NCBI GenBank assembly: GCA_902598405.1
Contig: CACKBQ010000004.1
Location: 1-64,000 of the forward strand
Direction of reading: 5' to 3'
Length of the DNA stretch: 64,000 nucleotides
Source of the DNA: an uncultured Pelagibacteraceae bacterium
Lineage (GTDB): Bacteria > Pseudomonadota > Alphaproteobacteria > Pelagibacterales > AG-422-B15
In this document: in pieces, positions 1 to 9,270 of the stretch
How the letters are laid out: each line of letters starts with the position of its first letter
Numbering within the stretch: position 1 is the stretch's first letter
Notes under the pieces: model-generated
Seen by the model: only the letters and a program-made list of their open reading frames with translations
What the model was told of the DNA's origin: nothing
Databases searched by the model: none
Position numbers and translations under genes: made by a program

Positions 1-1
1 G

Positions 2-574
2 GAAGGTGAAGGAATGCCTATGGAAGGTGAAGTAGAAGGATTTATGGGCGCAATGTGGAATGGCGTTTTTTATAATGCAGGCCAACAAGCAGCTTTTGAA
101 GCAGCAATGCTTGCTGATCCGACTGGCGGCCAAAATGGTGGCATGGGTGCCGGCGGCGGCGGCGGCGGCGGCGGCGGAGGCGGAGGGGGCGGTGGAGCCC
201 CAAGCCTTACTGCAACACCTGGTCGAGATTTCTTAAATGGAACTAACGGTGTGCAAGATACATTTGTATTTACGTTAGGACAAGAAGCAGGAGCGAACAG
301 TCCAGCAACAACACCGATTGAGATTGGTATTGGAGCAAATACAGGATCTGCGGATATGCTCTCGAATTTTAGTAGAGCTGACGGAGATAAAATAAAACTA
401 TTTGACGTAGATGGAGTTACGCCAATTGCAAATCCTGTTTCAAGTAATACTCTTGACGTGATGGCAGGTGGTGGCGGATATGCAGTTTATGTGGAAGGAT
501 CGAGCGGGGTTCTCTTTAATACTACCAGTCCTGACGTTGCAAACTTACAAGACTCTGACTTTACTGTAGCTTAG
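2..574 (+). CDS. C-terminal part of a Gly-rich, probable type I-secreted (RTX/adhesin-like) protein; open at the window's left edge
   Basis: Frame is open upstream of the listed ATG at 14 (E-G-E-G-M-P-M-E-G-E). 15-Gly run; C-terminus 'DTFVFTLG...LSNFSRADGDKIKLFDVDG...LQDSDFTVA' resembles T1SS substrate tails; followed directly by ABC exporter and HlyD genes. Confidence 0.6.
   Translation, partial: EGEGMPMEGEVEGFMGAMWNGVFYNAGQQAAFEAAMLADPTGGQNGGMGAGGGGGGGGGGGGGGGAPSLTATPGRDFLNGTNGVQDTFVFTLGQEAGANSPATTPIEIGIGANTGSADMLSNFSRADGDKIKLFDVDGVTPIANPVSSNTLDVMAGGGGYAVYVEGSSGVLFNTTSPDVANLQDSDFTVA
152..196 (+). repeat. Poly-glycine tract: (GGC)x8 followed by seven mixed Gly codons
   Basis: Read directly: ggc x8 then gga ggc gga ggg ggc ggt gga, in frame. 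Confidence 0.95.
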
Positions 575-631
575 AAAAACCTATTTTTCTTGCTTCTAGT
601 TTTGTTCCTTGAACTGTAGTACCATTTCTCT

Positions 632-2278
632 ATGAAATTTGTTTTAAAAAGAATATTTTTAGATAGGGCTTTATTCTTTAAAATTCTAGTTGCTTCCTTT
701 CTGGTTAATCTTCTTGCATTAGCAACTCCAATTTATGTAATACAGGTCTTACAGCGATATGTTGCATACGGCGTTATCTCAACTCTAATCACACTTTTTT
801 TTGGAATTATATTTATAGTAATTTTTGAATTTTTTTTTAAAAATATAAGACACCGCATGGCGAGACAGTATGAACTTGGCAATTTAGTTTATACTAATCA
901 AATACTTAACAAGCTTGTTTCAATAAAGACACAAATTTATGAAGTATCAAAGAAGTTCAGAAATGATATTATAAATCATCACATAACAAATATTCAAAGT
1001 ACATTTTCTGCTACAAACATTGTTTCAATTGTAGATGTTCCCTTCACATTAATTTTCTTACTAGCTCTATTTTTAATCCATTATCAATTAGGATTAATTA
1101 CACTTTTTTTTCTTGGATTACCGTTCATTGTTAATAGGATATTAAATGAAAGAGTGCACAAGCTATCTCAACAATCTGTGGTAGATAACAACAATTCGTT
1201 TAGATTATTTGAGAATGTGCTTACAAGAAATAGCACAATTAAATATTTCAATATCTTGAAATTTATAAATAATTCATGGAACTTAATTGCAAATAGAACA
1301 GCAAATACCAAAGAGAATCTTGAGACTGAGAAGAATTTAGTTAGTTCTTTTTCTGGTTTAATTGCATCATTATTAACAGTCTTTATTATAGGATGGGGAG
1401 CCACACTCGCAGTTGATGGACAAATTTCAGTAGGCGCTTTAATTGGAGCAAATATCTTGGCTGCAAGAGCACTCATGCCTATTAATAGATTAGTTTTACT
1501 TCAAGACCAACTGTCAAAAATGGAGGATTCATATAATGAGCTAAATAAATTTTCAAGTTATGCATCTGAAAAGTCTGAAGGAAGAGAAATACAAGATCTT
1601 AGAGGCAAGATAGTTTTAGAGGATACTTTTTTTCAATACCCTGAACAAAAAAATCCAATTTTTGAAAGTTTAAATCTTAAAATCAATCCTGGAGAAATTG
1701 CTGTAATTGTTGGCAACAATGGATCTGGAAAATCAACACTCATAAAAGCATTATCTGGTATTTTAGATTTCACGAGAGGAAGGTTTTTCATAGATGAGAT
1801 TGAGGTAGGACAATTAGCTGAGAAATGGTATCGCAGAAATTTGATATACTCCCCGCAAGAGCCTAAATTTGTAGATGGTACAATTAGAGATAATTTAATC
1901 GGTGATAAAAAGATGGAGCAAGACCAATTTGTAAAAATACTAACCAAAACAAACCTAATTAATTTTATCAATTCTGACAAAAATGGAATAAATAAAGTTT
2001 TAGACTCTAGCGACGAGCAATTGCCATTAGGCATTCGAAAAAGAATGGCTTTAGCAAGAGGTATGATTAATAATGGTAAATTGGTATATCTGGATGAGCC
2101 AACAGAGGGTCTGGATAATGAAGGAAAAAAATCAATACATAGTATAATTAAAGATTTCAAGAATGATAAAAAGAGTTTAGTTATAGCTACTAATGATCAA
2201 GAAATAATTGATATGTCTGATATCTTAGTAGATCTTAATTCAAAACCAAAACCACTAGTTGTAAAACAAAAAAAATGA
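632..2278 (+). CDS. Type I secretion ABC transporter, permease/ATPase (PrtD-like)
   Basis: N-terminal TM domain; Walker A GNNGSGKST, Q-loop YSPQEP, Walker B KLVYLDEPTEGLD; ATGA overlap with HlyD gene. Confidence 0.85.
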   Translation: MKFVLKRIFLDRALFFKILVASFLVNLLALATPIYVIQVLQRYVAYGVISTLITLFFGIIFIVIFEFFFKNIRHRMARQYELGNLVYTNQILNKLVSIKTQIYEVSKKFRNDIINHHITNIQSTFSATNIVSIVDVPFTLIFLLALFLIHYQLGLITLFFLGLPFIVNRILNERVHKLSQQSVVDNNNSFRLFENVLTRNSTIKYFNILKFINNSWNLIANRTANTKENLETEKNLVSSFSGLIASLLTVFIIGWGATLAVDGQISVGALIGANILAARALMPINRLVLLQDQLSKMEDSYNELNKFSSYASEKSEGREIQDLRGKIVLEDTFFQYPEQKNPIFESLNLKINPGEIAVIVGNNGSGKSTLIKALSGILDFTRGRFFIDEIEVGQLAEKWYRRNLIYSPQEPKFVDGTIRDNLIGDKKMEQDQFVKILTKTNLINFINSDKNGINKVLDSSDEQLPLGIRKRMALARGMINNGKLVYLDEPTEGLDNEGKKSIHSIIKDFKNDKKSLVIATNDQEIIDMSDILVDLNSKPKPLVVKQKK

Positions 2279-3489
2279 CAGAAAAGTATTCAAACCTTAA
2301 TACAAAGTATCAAAAAACAACAAATTTACTTTTTTACTGCTTTTCAGCATTCACAATTATTGTGATTGTGTGGTCTTTTATTTTTCAAATTGACATCGTA
2401 AGTAATGCAGAAGGTCAAGTGATTCCTGTCGGTGAAGTTAAAACAATACAGCACTTGGAGGGAGGAATAATTGAAAAAATATTAGTAAAAGAGAGTGAAT
2501 ACGTTGAAACTGGCCAACCTTTAGTTGTACTTGCTGCAACAGCTAGCGAGGTTGATGTTGAGGAACTTCAAGTAAGAATGGATACACAAATAATTAAATC
2601 AGTTAGATTAGAAGCAGAGATAAATAATTTTGAGGTTCCTATTTTTCCTGACTCATTATCACAAAAAAGGGAAAAAATAATAAATAAATCAATGGAATTA
2701 TTTCTGAGCCGTCAAAAATCATTTGAAGGAACACTAAAAGAGTTTGACGCTTTGGCAGCAAAAGCACAAACTGATGTAGATATTTTATTAAGACAAGCAG
2801 AGATGAGTCAGCAATTAATGGAAGAACAAGTAACATCAGAGTTTGCTCATTTAAATATTTTAAAGGAATTGAATAGTGCTAAAGGGGTTTTAGAAGAAAC
2901 GATTGAAAAAAGAGAGAATTTCAAAAATCAGTTTATTGAAGAAGCAAGGAATGAGCTTCAAATAGCGCAGCGAGAGCTATCGCAATCAGATGAAACGATG
3001 AAAAAGCTAAAAGATAGTCTTAACAGAACAACGATTACTGCACCCGTTGATGGTGTTGTAAAAAATTTATTTTTTGTAACAGAAGGTGGAGTAATTAAGC
3101 CTGGCGGCTCAATATTAGATTTAGTGCCCACAAAAGATAGTCTTATTGTAGAGGCAAGACTACCTAACAGTGATATTGGATTTGTAAAAGTAAATCAAGA
3201 AGCTGTGGTAAAACTATCATCAGCTGATTCTGTCAATTTTGGCCAGATTAATGGCAAGGTCATACAGATTAGTCCTGATACAGAGCAAGATGAAAATGAC
3301 AAACGAATTGTATTTTATAAAATACTTGTCGAAACTGAACAAGGGTATTTCCAAAGCAAGAATAGAATTTATCAATTGGTTCCTGGTGTAAAGGTAGTGG
3401 CAAGTATTCAGATAGGACAAAGAACTGTGGCTAACTATTTATTATCCCCTTTTATGGGTACTATGGACCAGACTTTTCAAGAAAGATAA
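2275..3489 (+). CDS. HlyD-family type I secretion membrane fusion protein
   Basis: Single N-terminal TM, 'GEVKTIQHLEGGIIEKILVKESEYVETGQPL' biotinyl/lipoyl-like hairpin, 'TITAPVDGVVKNL'. Confidence 0.9.
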   Translation: MTEKYSNLNTKYQKTTNLLFYCFSAFTIIVIVWSFIFQIDIVSNAEGQVIPVGEVKTIQHLEGGIIEKILVKESEYVETGQPLVVLAATASEVDVEELQVRMDTQIIKSVRLEAEINNFEVPIFPDSLSQKREKIINKSMELFLSRQKSFEGTLKEFDALAAKAQTDVDILLRQAEMSQQLMEEQVTSEFAHLNILKELNSAKGVLEETIEKRENFKNQFIEEARNELQIAQRELSQSDETMKKLKDSLNRTTITAPVDGVVKNLFFVTEGGVIKPGGSILDLVPTKDSLIVEARLPNSDIGFVKVNQEAVVKLSSADSVNFGQINGKVIQISPDTEQDENDKRIVFYKILVETEQGYFQSKNRIYQLVPGVKVVASIQIGQRTVANYLLSPFMGTMDQTFQER

Positions 3490-3536
3490 ATATAGTTTGT
3501 CTTGTACATTCAAAAACAAATAATACATTAACAGCT

Positions 3537-4031
3537 ATGAAAATATTAATTTGTGGACTACCTGGATCTGGAAAAACATGGCTAGCAGAGAGACTAGTTC
3601 AAAATATTGATAATTGTGCCTGGTATAATGCTGATATAGTTAGAAGCGCATCGAACGATTGGGACTTTTCAAAAGAAGGAAGATCAAGGCAAGCAATGCG
3701 AATGAAAACGTTTGCTAATTTCGAAAAAAGTAATGGAAGATACGTAATATGTGACTTTGTTGCTCCAACAAAGGCTGCAAGAGAGTCTTTCGGGGCTGAT
3801 TATTTGATTTGGCTTGATACAATTAAAGAAGGAAGAGTTGTAGATAATAAAAAAAATGAATTAAAGAATTCTAAGGACCTACCATTTGAAGTTGAAACGC
3901 TCGAGAATTCTCAAGCATTTAAAGATACAACTAATATGTTTGAAGAGCCTAAAAATGCAAATAAAATTATAAATAGTTTCATGAGTGATCAGGAAATAGC
4001 TGCTCTGGCGAGAGAAATCACTAATGTTTGA
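3537..4031 (+). CDS. APS-kinase-like P-loop kinase (CysC-like, divergent)
   Basis: P-loop GLPGSGKTWLAERL; 'NADIVRSASNDWDFSKEGRSRQAMRM' resembles the CysC nucleotide/substrate region. Confidence 0.65.
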   Translation: MKILICGLPGSGKTWLAERLVQNIDNCAWYNADIVRSASNDWDFSKEGRSRQAMRMKTFANFEKSNGRYVICDFVAPTKAARESFGADYLIWLDTIKEGRVVDNKKNELKNSKDLPFEVETLENSQAFKDTTNMFEEPKNANKIINSFMSDQEIAALAREITNV

Positions 4032-4419
4032 TTGGAAAAAGCCAACATCTCAAATGCTTGGCCGTTGGCAACCTTGGCATAAAGGACATACGGAGCTATT
4101 TAAAAAAGCTTTAAATTTGTCAGGACAAGTATGCATAATGTTTAGAGATGTTTCAGGAGTAGATGCTGGAGTTGATGGTCAATCAGATAACCCGTTTGAG
4201 TTTGAAGAAGTAAAGCGACGTATAATTAACAGTCTTGAATTAGCGGGATTTAAAAATGAGAGAGAATTTATTGTAATAAAGGTCCCAAATATAACTGATA
4301 TTTCATTTGGTAGAGGGGTTGGCTACACATTTACAGAGCATGACCTGGGAGAAGAGATTCATAAAATTTCAGCAACAAAAATTCGAAAAGAGATGAGAGA
4401 TAAGGACGAATTAGCTTAA
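4024..4419 (+). CDS. Small nucleotidyltransferase-fold protein (cytidylyl/adenylyltransferase-like)
   Basis: 'GRWQPWHKGHTELFKKAL' HxGH motif and C-terminal 'ISATKIRKEM' similar to the ISxTxIR motif; 8-nt overlap with preceding gene. Confidence 0.65.
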   Translation: MFDWKKPTSQMLGRWQPWHKGHTELFKKALNLSGQVCIMFRDVSGVDAGVDGQSDNPFEFEEVKRRIINSLELAGFKNEREFIVIKVPNITDISFGRGVGYTFTEHDLGEEIHKISATKIRKEMRDKDELA

Positions 4420-4766
4420 AATATTGTTGCTCCAAATATTTTTATTTCACCGTCTTCTGTACCTAAAACTAATCTTCCAAGATAGTCGCCATCTGAAATA
4501 GTGCTTTTTTGTTTGAATAGCACCGTGACATGTTCGTCTCTTCTTATGCACCCTAGAAATTCATTCTCTTGTTTTAAATTTGTAATTACCTCGTTGTTTG
4601 TCCATTGTTTTGCGAGCTCAATTTCGTTCGCCCCAAAGAGCATTCTTGCAGAAAAATCTTTAGTAAAACCAAAGTAATCTTGAGAATTTGAGCACATAAT
4701 TAAGTTTTCCCAGAGAGGGGAAGCAATTTCTAAAATTTCATTATCAGATTTCTTAAGAAGATCCAT
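4416..4766 (-). CDS. Conserved-looking hypothetical protein immediately downstream of aprA
   Basis: 116 aa ORF adjacent to aprA in the same direction; no family recognised. Confidence 0.6.
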   Translation of the reverse strand: MDLLKKSDNEILEIASPLWENLIMCSNSQDYFGFTKDFSARMLFGANEIELAKQWTNNEVITNLKQENEFLGCIRRDEHVTVLFKQKSTISDGDYLGRLVLGTEDGEIKIFGATIF

Positions 4767-6602
4767 TTAGTCGACAAGATTATGCATTGGAGCCTTATTC
4801 ATACTGAATTCACCTGTCTTTCTGTCTCTTTGTGAAACTGTCAAACAGTGCCAATTTGCATCATCGATTTTCATGTGATCACCACGGTAATAATAACCAG
4901 GCCAACGTGTTTCTTCCCTAAATAATGTATGACTCGTTACACACTGAGAAGTGGTGACTCTATGCTTTAATTCCCAAGCTCTCATAAGCTGGTGGTAATC
5001 TTCCGCAGCTACATGCTCTAAATCTTCTTCAAGCATCTTTAGGAGATTGGTACCAATTTTTAATAAATTATCATTTGTCATATACGAAACTCCAACACCC
5101 CCTACGTATTCATCCATAATTTTTTGTAAACGTTGGAGCCCTTGAATTGGTAGAATATAGCTTGGTGATACTGTGCCAGCAGTAATTTCATTTCTTCCAA
5201 CTTTATAATTTTCAAGAGGTTTGTAGATTACTTCTTTTAAATCTTCGTATTGTTTGTCTGTAACTTTAATTTCCTCATTTTGGATATCATTTACGTATTT
5301 TACAGCGGCTTTTGCAGCAAGACGTCCCTCAGTAAATGATCCTGAGGAAAACTTATGCGCACTTCCACCAACTGTGTCACCTGCACCAAATAACCCATTA
5401 ACACTTGTCATTCTATTGTAGCCCCAAAAATAATCGCTTGGTGAGATATCCTCTGGACCACTTACCCAGGCTCCGGAACAAGTAGCATGTGAGCCCATTA
5501 CATATGGTTCGGATGTAGTGAGTTCAGGATTAGTATACTTTGGGTCAATATTCTGAGATGCCCATACTACTGCTTGACCAACTGTCATTCCTAGAAAATT
5601 TTCCCAGCCAACTGTTTCCATATGCGGATCTTGAAATGCCTCTTTGGTAACCATATGAATAGGACCACGACCAGCTTTTACTTCCTCAATAAACGCATGG
5701 TTTCTGAGACACGTTGGAACAGGCACGTGATCAATATATTCTCCTACAAGTTTTTTTGTTTCTTCGTACCATTTTTTCTCGTAGTTCTCACCGTTACCAT
5801 TTTCTGTATAAGTCTTGAGATGTAAAAAATAAGCACCCACTGGTCCATAACCATCTTTAAATCTTGTCAGAACTATTCTATTTTCCATTTGTGTCATTTT
5901 GGCTCCAGCCATAATAGGAAGAGCGTATGCTGAGCCATTACTCCATGGCGCATACCAAGTCCTTCCCATTCCTTCACCAACAGCTCTTGGTTTGAAAATA
6001 TGAGATGCGCCTCCTGCAGCCACTATAACTGCTTTGGCTTTAAAAACATGGTAATTTCCTGTTCGCATATTGAAACCAACAGCACCACCTACTCGCTCAG
6101 ATTTGCCTTCATCCATCAGAAGATGAGTAATCATTATTCTATTATAAATTTTATCAGCTGATTTTTTTGCGGCCTCAGCTACAATGGGTTTATAACTTTC
6201 ACCGTGGATCATTATCTGCCATTTACCTTCCCTTTGGTACCTGCCAGTTTCTTTATCACGCATTATTGGTAATCCCCATTCATCGAACATATGGACCGTG
6301 GAATCGACGTGTCTTGCAATATCGTATGTAAGGTCTTCTCTCACTAAACCCATTAAGTCATTTCTCGCATATCGCACATGATCTTCTGGTTGGTTTTCAT
6401 CCCATTGCATTCCCATATAGCAGTTTATTGCGTATAGTCCCTGGGCTACTGCACCACTTCGATCAATATTTGCTTTTTCAACACATACTATTTTAAGATC
6501 TCTGCCCCAATGTCTTGCTTCAAAGGTAGCGCCTGTTCCAGCCATTCCACCACCGACAATGAGAATGTCACAATCCTCATGAATTGTTTTAATTGAAGCC
6601 AT
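4767..6602 (-). CDS. aprA: Adenylylsulfate reductase alpha subunit (flavoprotein)
   Basis: FAD motif DILIVGGGMAGTGATFEARHWG, characteristic AprA C-terminus (RWPGYYYRGDHMKIDDANWHCL), paired with aprB. Confidence 0.93.
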   Translation of the reverse strand: MASIKTIHEDCDILIVGGGMAGTGATFEARHWGRDLKIVCVEKANIDRSGAVAQGLYAINCYMGMQWDENQPEDHVRYARNDLMGLVREDLTYDIARHVDSTVHMFDEWGLPIMRDKETGRYQREGKWQIMIHGESYKPIVAEAAKKSADKIYNRIMITHLLMDEGKSERVGGAVGFNMRTGNYHVFKAKAVIVAAGGASHIFKPRAVGEGMGRTWYAPWSNGSAYALPIMAGAKMTQMENRIVLTRFKDGYGPVGAYFLHLKTYTENGNGENYEKKWYEETKKLVGEYIDHVPVPTCLRNHAFIEEVKAGRGPIHMVTKEAFQDPHMETVGWENFLGMTVGQAVVWASQNIDPKYTNPELTTSEPYVMGSHATCSGAWVSGPEDISPSDYFWGYNRMTSVNGLFGAGDTVGGSAHKFSSGSFTEGRLAAKAAVKYVNDIQNEEIKVTDKQYEDLKEVIYKPLENYKVGRNEITAGTVSPSYILPIQGLQRLQKIMDEYVGGVGVSYMTNDNLLKIGTNLLKMLEEDLEHVAAEDYHQLMRAWELKHRVTTSQCVTSHTLFREETRWPGYYYRGDHMKIDDANWHCLTVSQRDRKTGEFSMNKAPMHNLVD

Positions 6603-6606
6603 CTAT

Positions 6607-7071
6607 TTAGTTAATTCCTTTTTGATTATCTTTCTTTAGACTTGGAAGACCTGTGTCAATATTAAGTCCATTAGGTTCTGAGTAAAGTAATTGTGAATCT
6701 ATCTCTTCATTTGTTGGAGGAGTTTCATCAGCAAGATTTGGAATATGTTTACCCCAAGGTTTAGTTGTAATTGGCGATACAAAATTTTTCTCGTGACCAT
6801 TTCGGAATTTTATTCTCCAAGATATGGTTCCTTTTTCCTCTTCACGTAGTACTCTTACTTTATGATGCATTGGCGCAAAATCAGCATATCCTCTTGCATC
6901 AATAGCATTCTGTGGACATGCTTTGACACATGAATAGCACTCCCAGCACATGTTAGGCTCTATATTCACGGCACGTCTAGTTTCTTTATCAATATGCATA
7001 ATGTCTGATGGACATATGTCTACGCAATGACCACAACCATCGCATCTTGTCATGTATACAAATGTTGACAT
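6607..7071 (-). CDS. aprB: Adenylylsulfate reductase beta subunit (two 4Fe-4S clusters)
   Basis: CDGCGHCVDICP and CWECYSCVKACP motifs; adjacent to aprA. Confidence 0.95.
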   Translation of the reverse strand: MSTFVYMTRCDGCGHCVDICPSDIMHIDKETRRAVNIEPNMCWECYSCVKACPQNAIDARGYADFAPMHHKVRVLREEEKGTISWRIKFRNGHEKNFVSPITTKPWGKHIPNLADETPPTNEEIDSQLLYSEPNGLNIDTGLPSLKKDNQKGIN

Positions 7072-7110
7072 ATATATTCCTCTTCTCGATTCCTAGTAAA
7101 TCAGTTTTTA

Positions 7111-7908
7111 TTAATAATGCCTAGGCGATTCTCGTTTAATTCCAAGCCCAAATTGCTTTGGTGCATCAGCTGGGGCAGGCAAGTCATCTCTATACCCATC
7201 AGCCTCAGATAAATTCTTTTGAATGGCTGCACCAGGTTTGTAAAACATGTGAGCAAATTTTGACCAATAAACACCACCAAACAATACAATATTAGATAAG
7301 CCAAAGAGCACTAAAAACAAGGTATCTAGTATTGGAACTCCTGACGACTGAGTAAATGACCAAGCTAGTCCAAATGTTGCTGCAGCTAAAAGCGATAATA
7401 CAAAAAGATCTGCTCTTATGATTCTATTCCACGGATTTGCCTCAGCTGAGACATCGACCCTTAAGAAAAACCAAAACCAATAACCTCCTAGACATGTCAT
7501 TATAGCGCCAACATGCCATAACAATGATATTTGATGGGGAGCGGCTGTATTTGCATATCCAAATATTAAGATAACAGAAGCAACCCAAAATAATATCGAA
7601 CCGTACATGCCTAAAAGATGAGCAGCTCTTCTTTGTCCTCTGCCTAATTCTGAAGTTGTTAAAATATCACTAGCAATTGTCTTGCTTATAATTTTTGCCT
7701 TTTGAGAACCACTCAAATCATTTGTTGCAGATGCTTTTGCTCTTTTAAAATTAATGAAAAAATATTTTGCATTTTTCTTATGCGCCATATCCACTAAAGT
7801 ACCTATTGCAACCATTAGTATCATTACAACTACAAAGCCTTGTAATGCAATGGCGGGCACAAAGGCCATAAGTTCTTCGAAAGGATTTATATAAATCATA
7901 AGTATCAA
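7111..7908 (-). CDS. aprM: AprM-like membrane protein associated with APS reductase
   Basis: Multi-TM protein directly upstream of aprBA in the same orientation. Confidence 0.65.
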   Translation of the reverse strand: MILMIYINPFEELMAFVPAIALQGFVVVMILMVAIGTLVDMAHKKNAKYFFINFKRAKASATNDLSGSQKAKIISKTIASDILTTSELGRGQRRAAHLLGMYGSILFWVASVILIFGYANTAAPHQISLLWHVGAIMTCLGGYWFWFFLRVDVSAEANPWNRIIRADLFVLSLLAAATFGLAWSFTQSSGVPILDTLFLVLFGLSNIVLFGGVYWSKFAHMFYKPGAAIQKNLSEADGYRDDLPAPADAPKQFGLGIKRESPRHY

Positions 7909-7925
7909 TACACTATAACAGAATC

Positions 7926-7949
7926 TATAAATAATAACTATTATTTATA
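7926..7949. promoter_or_regulatory. Perfect inverted repeat upstream of aprM (candidate operator)
   Basis: TATAAATAATA-AC-TATTATTTATA: 11-bp arms, 2-nt centre, about 17 nt upstream of the aprM start. Confidence 0.4.
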
Positions 7950-7952
7950 CTT

Positions 7953-8888
7953 TCAAGGCAGGGGATTAGTTTCAAAATTATTATACAAATGTTTCAAATT
8001 CGAAACTTTTTGGATATCTTCTCTTAGATTTTTCGTCCCAGAGTCAATTGCTTCTGAACTGAATTCGATAATACAGCTGCTAAAGCTCTTACGATTTTTT
8101 AATCGAGAATAGTAGTCTCTTAAATTGCTTAATTTTTTTGTGAATAGACCAATCAGATTAACCTCATCAAGTCTGTGTAATAATGTCATCCAGGTTATAT
8201 CTGCAATACTAAATTTATCCCCATCAATCCATATCTTGTTCTCTAAATGAACATCTAATGATGTCAAATGTGATTTAAGATTCTCAAATGCCTTTATAGC
8301 AACTCTTTGATGTGGAGAATTTTTATTAAAGACTGAGTAGCCTAATAGTCGATATAAAGTAAAATTAAGCGCTCTAAACTTTGAAGGATGCTTTATAAAA
8401 TAATTAAAAAATTTTAAGAAACTAATTTTTCTAAGCATAGAAACAAACAATGGTTGAGTAAGTAGGGACACACAATTACCTGCGTAGTCATTTATCCCAT
8501 TAACCGGGTCATCTCCAACTAACGAACCTTTTTTATTCCAATAATCAACTGTTTCACTCTCCCCAAGTTTATTTGGAAAAGTTTCCATTAAATATCTTAT
8601 TTGTTCGTGAGACTCATAAATAGGCTGATTGTTATGTAATAGAACTGGTACTGTTGCTTTTGGATTAATTTTAAGAAAATCTTTTGATAAATTTTCACAA
8701 TCTTTTGTTTCAATAATATGTATATGAACTGGCAGGTAATCAATTTTATATTCCTCAAGACATATTCTTACTTTACGAGAGCAAAGTGAGAAGTTGTTAT
8801 GATAAAGCACCCATTCAGAATTTGAGTCTGATACTGAATATTTTTGTTTACCGATAAGATCTTTGTTTTTAGGATTCTTTTTCTTCAT
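7953..8888 (-). CDS. Glutathione S-transferase family protein
   Basis: Thioredoxin-fold N-terminus 'LYHNNFSLCSRKVRICLEE...NPKATVPVLLHNNQPIYESHEQIRYL'. Confidence 0.8.
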   Translation of the reverse strand: MKKKNPKNKDLIGKQKYSVSDSNSEWVLYHNNFSLCSRKVRICLEEYKIDYLPVHIHIIETKDCENLSKDFLKINPKATVPVLLHNNQPIYESHEQIRYLMETFPNKLGESETVDYWNKKGSLVGDDPVNGINDYAGNCVSLLTQPLFVSMLRKISFLKFFNYFIKHPSKFRALNFTLYRLLGYSVFNKNSPHQRVAIKAFENLKSHLTSLDVHLENKIWIDGDKFSIADITWMTLLHRLDEVNLIGLFTKKLSNLRDYYSRLKNRKSFSSCIIEFSSEAIDSGTKNLREDIQKVSNLKHLYNNFETNPLP

Positions 8889-9240
8889 CCCATACTTTGT
8901 TTAGCAATTGACTGGCTGAAACTGCTGTAGGAAAACCACTATAGTGAGCCACATGCAATATCATTTCTTCAATTTTTTCTTTCGTAATTCCTAAATTTTT
9001 AGCCCCTCTTAAATGAGATTTTAATTCATTCTCTCTATTAAGTGCTACCAAAACAGTGAGCGTAATCATGCTTCTTTCTTGAAGCGATAACTGCTCAGTT
9101 CGTGACCAGATTGTTCCATACAACATATCAATTATTTGCTTTAGCAAATCTTTAGAGACAGGAGTTTCATCGTTTTTAAGTAAATCCATCTTCTTCAGGA
9201 TTTCTAATCCTTTTTTTCGATCTTGATCGTCTAATGGCAT
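8869..9240 (-). CDS. Carboxymuconolactone decarboxylase family protein
   Basis: 'RSMITLTVLVALNRENELKSHLRGAKNLGITKEKIEEMILHVAHYSGFPTAVSA'. Confidence 0.85.
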   Translation of the reverse strand: MPLDDQDRKKGLEILKKMDLLKNDETPVSKDLLKQIIDMLYGTIWSRTEQLSLQERSMITLTVLVALNRENELKSHLRGAKNLGITKEKIEEMILHVAHYSGFPTAVSASQLLNKVWDEEKES

Positions 9241-9270
9241 TTTTATATTTTACTCCTTAATATCAGTGTT

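Noticed and set aside
1633-2160. 175-aa minus-strand ORF inside the T1SS ABC transporter gene
   Set aside because: Antisense to the conserved ATPase domain; no recognisable motif. Same reasoning applies to 1168-1476 (-).
7101-7304. 67-aa minus-strand ORF overlapping aprM in another frame
   Set aside because: Nested in the C-terminal part of aprM with no independent support.
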